DNA of 64,000 nucleotides from Acherontichlamydia pituitae. GTDB lineage: Bacteria; Chlamydiota; Chlamydiia; Chlamydiales; Rhabdochlamydiaceae. Position numbers and translations under genes: made by a program. Shown here piece after piece: positions 59,398-64,000 of this stretch. Location: the NCBI GenBank assembly GCA_019634675.1, contig JAHCAX010000001.1, positions 930,001 to 994,000 on the forward strand, in the 5' to 3' direction. The notes beneath the pieces are model-generated. The model was not told the DNA's origin and searched no databases. It was given only the letters and a program-made list of their open reading frames with translations. Every line of letters starts with the position of its first letter. Position 1 is the stretch's first letter.

Positions 59398-60746
59398 AGC
59401 TCAGCGGGATGTTAAGCCGATTCAGCCCTGTGCGTGTCCTTGTGATCGGGGATTTTATGCTTGATACATACACGACAGGAAAGGTGAAGAGGATATCCCC
59501 TGAAGCCCCTGTTTCTGTCCTTCACGTTCAGAAAGAGGAGAGCAGGCCTGGCGGCGCCGGAAACGTTGTCCTCAACCTCGTTTCACTTGGTGCAAAAGTG
59601 ATCGCTGTCGGCAGGATCGGCTACGACATTGCAGGCGAGCAGCTGCGCGACTCGCTAGAGAGCGAAGGGGTTGACACAGAGAACATCTTTTTGCAGAAGG
59701 GGTATAAGACCCCCGTCAAGAACCGTCTTATCGCCGACGCCCAGCAGGTCTTGCGCGTTGATTGCGAGACGGTGAGCCCCTTATCGGAGAATGTCGAAGA
59801 ACAGGTATTGGAACGCTTGTCGCCAATCCTTGACAAGGTCAACATCGTTGCGATTTCCGACTATGGCAAAGGATTCTTGTCCCGGTCCCTGCTCAAAAAG
59901 ATCATTGAGATGTCCCGAGAAAAAGAGATCCCGGTGATCGTCGATCCGAAAGGTGACGATTTTTCCAAGTACCAAGGCGCTACCGTTATTAAGCCGAATT
60001 TAACGGAAGCCTATGCCGCTGCTAAGCTGCCTGTTGAAGAAAGTTTAGAAAACGTCGCTTCAAATATCCTAAAGAATTGCGGATCTGAAATGCTGCTCAT
60101 CACCCGTTCTGAAGCGGGGATTTCCCTCTTTAATAACACGGGACAGCGGGTCGATTTCCCTGTGCGATCAAAAGAAGTCAAGGATGTAACTGGAGCTGGC
60201 GACACCGTGCTTGCGATGATCAGCGTCGCATTGGCCAACAAGCTCGATATCCGCTATGGCGCGCAATTGGCCAATATTGCTGCTGGAATGGCGATCGAAC
60301 GGCTTGGCTGCGCCCGGATCAATATCTCAGAAATGGCCGAGAGGCTCCTTGAGTATGACGTTGAGAATAAGATCTTTGATGAAGAACACCTTTATGCTTT
60401 GCAGCAAGCTTTAAAAGGAAAGCGGTACTCGGTCCTTGGCCTAGATAGCACGCAAGGGATGTCGACGACGCTCTTCCGATCGCTGAGAAAGCTTGCCTCG
60501 CGGGATTCTGAGAAAAGATTGATCGTCTATGTCCGGGATAACGATCCCGATGAAGAGTTTGTTTCCCTTCTTTCTTCCCTTGCCGAGGTTGATTTCATCG
60601 TCCTAAAATGCGAAAGCCTCAAAAACCTCTGCGAGATCATCCATCCCCATCAAGTCTTTGTGATCGAGGAGGACCGCCTGGTCGCCCTAGATCATGCGAC
60701 AGCATTGTTGTCCCGCGTCCGGGATGCGATGGCTTATCGGACTTAA
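59391..60746 (+). CDS. hldE: D-glycero-beta-D-manno-heptose-7-phosphate kinase with degenerate nucleotidyltransferase-like C-terminus (HldE-like)
   Basis: 451 residues. Residues 1-325 form a PfkB-type sugar kinase: VLVIGDFMLDTY, RPGGAGNVVLNLVSLGAKV and the catalytic DVTGAGDTVLAMISVAL; this is the heptose-7-phosphate kinase domain. Bifunctional HldE carries a second, adenylyltransferase domain marked TNGCFDILHAGH. Here residues 340-451 keep a Rossmann-like pattern (EKRLIVYVRDNDPDE, AEVDFIVLKCESL, HPHQVFVIEEDRL), but the HxGH nucleotide motif is gone (SVLGLDSTQGMSTTLFRSLR). Adenylyl transfer must come from elsewhere or from a new use of this domain. Coupled with hldD. Confidence 0.88.
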   Translation: MVKLSGMLSRFSPVRVLVIGDFMLDTYTTGKVKRISPEAPVSVLHVQKEESRPGGAGNVVLNLVSLGAKVIAVGRIGYDIAGEQLRDSLESEGVDTENIFLQKGYKTPVKNRLIADAQQVLRVDCETVSPLSENVEEQVLERLSPILDKVNIVAISDYGKGFLSRSLLKKIIEMSREKEIPVIVDPKGDDFSKYQGATVIKPNLTEAYAAAKLPVEESLENVASNILKNCGSEMLLITRSEAGISLFNNTGQRVDFPVRSKEVKDVTGAGDTVLAMISVALANKLDIRYGAQLANIAAGMAIERLGCARINISEMAERLLEYDVENKIFDEEHLYALQQALKGKRYSVLGLDSTQGMSTTLFRSLRKLASRDSEKRLIVYVRDNDPDEEFVSLLSSLAEVDFIVLKCESLKNLCEIIHPHQVFVIEEDRLVALDHATALLSRVRDAMAYRT

Positions 60747-60970
60747 CGCTATTTAGTTTTTAGTGATTCTTTTTATAAGATTTCATGTGAAATCATTCTC
60801 CCTTTATTAAATGAAGTTGATTTAATTCGCTTTTTAAGTGGCTTGTTTTAAGTGTTTTGTGTTTTTTTTGTTTTGAATAATACGTTTTTCGTATTGTTTT
60901 GTTTAAATTATTGTTGTTATTTAATTTATATTTATATATAATAACTGTTTTAAAAAGTGGGGTAATTATT
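60747..60970. promoter_or_regulatory. AT-rich leader of the CPBP protease gene
   Basis: About 220 bases, very AT-rich from 60840 on. TATATTTATATATAATAAC near 60930 gives good -10 candidates (TATAAT at 60936-60941). No gene seen. Confidence 0.45.
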
Positions 60971-61741
60971 ATGTCAGCAGATTCTGGATTTATATCTCTT
61001 GGAAGCAATCACATTTATAACCTAGATACAGACCTATTTGCGCTAACAACGACGCATCAGCAGCAAAATTCGAGCACTCGGTATGGTCAAAATGTAAATA
61101 ACAATGTCGCGGATGCTGCTCTATTGCAAAAGCTGAATGCTGAGACACAACAGCCATCGAACAGTTCTTTTTTAAGCGGCGTTACAGCTTATGCCATAGG
61201 TGCAATTAGTGTGGCCGTGACAAATAGCATGATGATCGACCAATTGGTCCCTCCTCTGATAGACAGGGGCATTTGTTTGAGCAATTTTATCCCTGTTTCT
61301 CTTATGCAGAAATACCGTTCTTGGATGAACCCGTTCACGAGGATGCCAACCCTCATTCATAATTTTCTGATTGGTGAAAAACCTGGAAATCCTTTCTTTA
61401 AAACGGGGATATTAGCGCCTGTATGCGAAGAAATGGAATACCGCTTTTTGATCCAACACGTACTCTTGAAAAAAATTCCTGAGCATATCCTTAATAAGAT
61501 CGCTCCCAACTATGCCGAAATGATCAATAAGTGGCCTGTTCAAGTGTTAAGGGCCTTTACTGTCGCTCTGCTTTTTGCTATTGCTCATGGCCAGGCTCAG
61601 TCGTGCGAAAGTTGGGGAGGGTTGCCGCAGCTAATTGGCGGTCTGCTTTATGGGCTCCTCAATGAATTTAGCAATGGTGATATCGTTCTTACGATGAACT
61701 TACATATGATCCACAATATGTTTGTGATGATTATGGGCTGA
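60971..61741 (+). CDS. CPBP-family (CAAX protease/bacteriocin-processing) intramembrane metalloprotease
   Basis: 256 residues. A polar, Asn/Gln-rich N-terminus (about 1-70) is followed by membrane helices. The catalytic motifs of CPBP proteases are present: CEEMEYRFL (EExxxR, near 158), LLFAIAHGQAQ (FxxxH, near 200) and NLHMIHNMF (HxxxN, near 245). Eukaryotic relatives trim prenylated CAAX proteins; bacterial ones act in peptide maturation or immunity. In an intracellular bacterium either a self or a host substrate is possible. ATG 60971 is preferred to 60899. The AT-rich leader resembles those of other effector candidates here. Confidence 0.78.
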   Translation: MSADSGFISLGSNHIYNLDTDLFALTTTHQQQNSSTRYGQNVNNNVADAALLQKLNAETQQPSNSSFLSGVTAYAIGAISVAVTNSMMIDQLVPPLIDRGICLSNFIPVSLMQKYRSWMNPFTRMPTLIHNFLIGEKPGNPFFKTGILAPVCEEMEYRFLIQHVLLKKIPEHILNKIAPNYAEMINKWPVQVLRAFTVALLFAIAHGQAQSCESWGGLPQLIGGLLYGLLNEFSNGDIVLTMNLHMIHNMFVMIMG

Positions 61742-62041
61742 TCCAAGCACATTTTATCGTTTTGATCCGAAGTTGTGTAAGTGAGCCTATCCGCAATAAA
61801 TTTGGTGAATCTATTAAGCGCTTTTCGTGATTTTTTCCTCGGAAACATGATGAATATTCCTTCATTGAAAACACAAAATCTTTTTCTGTCTTTTTCTCGA
61901 TAGATTGCGGGTCGGCTCTCGGCATTCACTGAATGAGATATTCTTTCCAATAATGCCTAAAATGATAAACCTTTTCTTCCGATTTTCGATGGACAATTAG
62001 TGTAAAAGATTTATTCTTTCATCAAATGGAGCTGCCATTTG
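61742..62041. other. Intergenic region before the glycine-rich autotransporter
   Basis: 300 bases with no supported gene. A minus-strand ORF of 100 codons (61648-61950) overlaps the CPBP gene and has no ribosome binding site or recognisable composition; I treat it as spurious. The part 61980-62025 (TGTAAAAGATTTATTCTTTC) may hold the next promoter. Confidence 0.45.
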
Positions 62042-64000
62042 ATGTTAGGATATTTTTCTGGGGCATTAATTTGTTCGCTGGCCTATTTCACGCTCCATAG
62101 CGTTGTTGCTGAAGCGATCACGGTGACAAGCACTTCTGATAGCGGATCGAACACTCTTCGAGATGCGATCAATGCTGCAAATGCGAGTCCCGGCACCACG
62201 ATCAATTTCAGTGTTGGGCTCGGGCAGATTCAATTGAGCAGCCCGCTGCCTCCTATCACGGCCAATAATACGCAGATCATCGGGAACGCCACCCTCCAAG
62301 CCATCAAGGGCTCAACCTCCTCTTTGACAGCGGTCTTTTTCGTCTCAGAAAATGTAACGGGCGTCCAACTTCAAAACCTCTCTATTCAAGATGCGACAGC
62401 AATAGGAGGAAGCGGCGGGCATGCGGGAGTTAGCGGCGGCGGCGGCGGGATGGGCGCCGGAGCTGGACTTCTTGTAGCCAGCGGTGCGCAGGTGACGATT
62501 TCCAATGTCCAGTTTCAAAACAACACAGCTCAAGGCGGCGAAGGCGGAAGACATGAGCGGGGGCCGACGGACTTAGCTTCTGCCGGCTCGGGCGGCGGCG
62601 GAGGTTTTAGAGGAAATGGGGGCGATTCGATCCATGTCGCTGATCAAGGCAGCGGCGGAGGCGGCGGGTTCCAAGGTACTGGCGGGAGAGCAAATGCAAG
62701 CAGCGCTGATGTCAGCAAACAGGGCGATGGCGGCGGCGGCGGAGGCGGCGGTATGTTCAATAATAGCGCCGATGCGACCGAATCTCAAGGGTCTGGCGGA
62801 GGAGGCACTTCGAGCGATGGCACTTCGACAGGGAGCGGCTGCATGCTTGGCTCTGGTTCTTCAACAGGCGGAACAGGTGGTTCTAATGGAGGAGGAGGCG
62901 GCGGCGGAGCCGGCGCTAAAGGTGGAGCTGGAAACCATGGGAATTGCGGCGGGTCGCCTGGAGCTGGAGGAGGTTTTGGGCAAGATTCTCCCTCAGCAAC
63001 AAGCAATGATGGAGGTCCTGGCGGCAACGGTGGCGCTGGTGCGACTGGAGGAGGAGGAGGCGGCGGCGGAGCTGGCGGACGGCCAAATCAGTCTGGCCTT
63101 GCTTACGGAGCAGGAAACCCTGGCGGAGGGGGGAGTGGAGGATATGGCGGCGGCGGCGGAGGCGGCGGCGGATTTGCAGCATTGTCCTTCGCAGAAACCG
63201 AAGGAATTTCCGGCGGCAATGGAGGCAATGGGGGAACTTGGGGCGGCGGCGGAGGCTCCTCGCCAGGATCTGGCGGCAATGGAGGGTATGGAGGCGGAGG
63301 GGGAGGAGGAGCTAGAAATAGCTCTGGCGGCAACGGCGGATTTGGAGGAGGCGGCGGCGGTGGTGGCGGTTCTTTCTTTGGACCGTCCACTCCATCGACA
63401 AGCGTGTTTGGCGGTGGAAGCGGCGGCATAGCCCTTAAACTCGGTGTGGGCGGCGGCGGCGGTGCAGGACTTGGAGGCGCTATCTTCGTTGCCGATGGAG
63501 CTACATTAACCATTACGGACCCGGTCTTCACGAATAATAAGACATCTGGAGGAAAAGGAGGCAGGGGCTCGATCTATGGTTCTGGTTCCGGGGATGGTAA
63601 AGATGGGATTGGAAGAGGTGATGATCTGTTTCTTTCTTCAGGAAGCGCAACGACGCTGCAGGCTGTCGCAAATCCATTAACGATCAACACCAATATTGAT
63701 AGCGATCAAGGCGCTGGCGGAGGAGGCGGAGGAGGATTGACAGTCATCGGACCGCAACTGATCGCCTTTGGAGGTTCCAACACATACACCGGCGGGACGA
63801 CGATCAGCGGAGCGACAAGCACGCTCAGTATTTCAAACGATATTAATTTAGGCGATCCTTCGGGCAATCTCACATTGGTGAACGGAGGGACTCTATTCAC
63901 AACAAACACAACGGCTCCGAACTACTACACGACAAGCAGATCGATCAGTTTAAGCAGCGGCGGCGGTTTAGGAGCGGCTCCGAACACGTTTGGGACTTAC
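62042..64000 (+). CDS. Very glycine-rich Pmp/autotransporter-like surface protein (3' end outside window)
   Basis: Open for 653 codons from ATG 62042 (GGAG ten bases before) to the window edge without a stop. Signal peptide at about 1-25 (ALICSLAYFTLHSVVAEA). Then SNTLRDAINAANASPGTTI, a typical start of right-handed beta-helix surface proteins. Residues about 130-480 consist largely of GGxGG repeats coded by GGC/GGA triplets. The pieces LGGAIFVADGATLTI, FTNNKTSGGKGG and FQNNTAQGGEGG match the GGA(I/L) and FxxN motifs of chlamydial Pmp autotransporters. GGSNTYTGGTTIS near 580 is an autotransporter-associated strand repeat. The C-terminal barrel is expected beyond the window. Confidence 0.85.
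   Translation, partial: MLGYFSGALICSLAYFTLHSVVAEAITVTSTSDSGSNTLRDAINAANASPGTTINFSVGLGQIQLSSPLPPITANNTQIIGNATLQAIKGSTSSLTAVFFVSENVTGVQLQNLSIQDATAIGGSGGHAGVSGGGGGMGAGAGLLVASGAQVTISNVQFQNNTAQGGEGGRHERGPTDLASAGSGGGGGFRGNGGDSIHVADQGSGGGGGFQGTGGRANASSADVSKQGDGGGGGGGGMFNNSADATESQGSGGGGTSSDGTSTGSGCMLGSGSSTGGTGGSNGGGGGGGAGAKGGAGNHGNCGGSPGAGGGFGQDSPSATSNDGGPGGNGGAGATGGGGGGGGAGGRPNQSGLAYGAGNPGGGGSGGYGGGGGGGGGFAALSFAETEGISGGNGGNGGTWGGGGGSSPGSGGNGGYGGGGGGGARNSSGGNGGFGGGGGGGGGSFFGPSTPSTSVFGGGSGGIALKLGVGGGGGAGLGGAIFVADGATLTITDPVFTNNKTSGGKGGRGSIYGSGSGDGKDGIGRGDDLFLSSGSATTLQAVANPLTINTNIDSDQGAGGGGGGGLTVIGPQLIAFGGSNTYTGGTTISGATSTLSISNDINLGDPSGNLTLVNGGTLFTTNTTAPNYYTTSRSISLSSGGGLGAAPNTFGTY
62400..63480 (+). repeat. 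GGC/GGA-rich low-complexity region coding poly-Gly repeats
   Basis: About 1.1 kb dominated by GGCGGC and GGAGGA runs, far above the window's GC level. Long shadow frames on both strands (Ala-rich on plus, Pro-rich on minus) arise from this composition and are not genes. Slippage in such runs could alter length or frame. Confidence 0.85.

Noticed and set aside
61648..61950. Minus-strand ORF of 100 codons after the CPBP gene
   Set aside because: It overlaps the CPBP coding end, has no ribosome binding site and no recognisable sequence pattern.
62616..63531. Long Ala/Glu-rich plus-strand and Pro-rich minus-strand ORFs
   Set aside because: They are produced by GGC/GGA runs of the glycine-rich autotransporter; the frame starting at 62042 has the signal peptide and Pmp motifs.

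Overview
The window comes from a chlamydia-like bacterium (order Chlamydiales, most likely an environmental, amoeba- or host-associated family rather than Chlamydia itself). The evidence is gene order. rnpA-rpmH-rpmJ-rpsN, uvrC-mutS-dnaG, the fused glyQS gene, pgsA-glgA and tRNA/rplY-pth-rpsF-rpsR-rplI-ispE occur in the order I recall for C. trachomatis CT784-CT804. Blocks absent from that backbone are set between them: methylthioadenosine salvage, prs, LPS heptose genes and many eukaryote-like proteins. No database search was possible; all names rest on motifs, lengths and context.

Layout. 1-3.5 kb: tail of an unknown gene, then four tandem paralogous DxD glycosyltransferase-like genes. 3.8-5.1 kb: an F-box-like plus eight-repeat WD40 protein. 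5.2-8.8 kb: a tight mtnK-aldolase-mtnA-mtnN operon. 8.85-9.53 kb: a two-gene cassette (small acidic protein, XRE regulator) bounded by 18-bp direct repeats, one copy lying in the 3' end of the next helicase gene. 9.5-12.7 kb: uvrD/rep, rnpA, rpmH divergent from rpmJ, rpsN. 12.8-18.1 kb: GYF_2 membrane protein, Asp23/Gls24 pair, a YopT-like (C58) cysteine protease candidate, an NCS2 permease and two small orphan genes. 18.2-26.9 kb: uvrC, mutS, dnaG and a DCC thioredoxin-like gene. 27-37.3 kb: a large unknown protein with a HicA-like tail, an operon of three LRR proteins and a fourth, divergent LRR gene. 37.3-48.4 kb: M19 dipeptidase, glyQS, glycosyltransferase, small membrane proteins, rlmN, pgsA, glgA. 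48.7-53.6 kb: glycosyltransferase-like gene and two tandem autotransporter paralogues. 53.9-60.7 kb: tRNA-Gln, prs, ribosomal proteins, pth, ispE, hldD, hldE-like. 61-64 kb: a CPBP membrane protease and the start of a very glycine-rich autotransporter running off the window.

Housekeeping functions (DNA repair and replication, translation, LPS heptose, isoprenoid precursors, glycogen, phospholipid) alternate with host-interaction candidates. The latter (F-box/WD40, LRR, C58 protease, CPBP protease, small orphan genes) mostly sit behind AT-rich upstream regions.

The most unusual signal is a set of at least eight palindromic, MITE-like elements of about 170-720 bp in 64 kb. Two belong to one 169-bp family. 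Each is inserted at the same phase of the third codon of a gene (glgA and ispE) and keeps the frame, adding a similar 57-residue N-terminal peptide. Their arms differ between the copies by compensating changes, so pairing has been kept. I rank this system first for follow-up.
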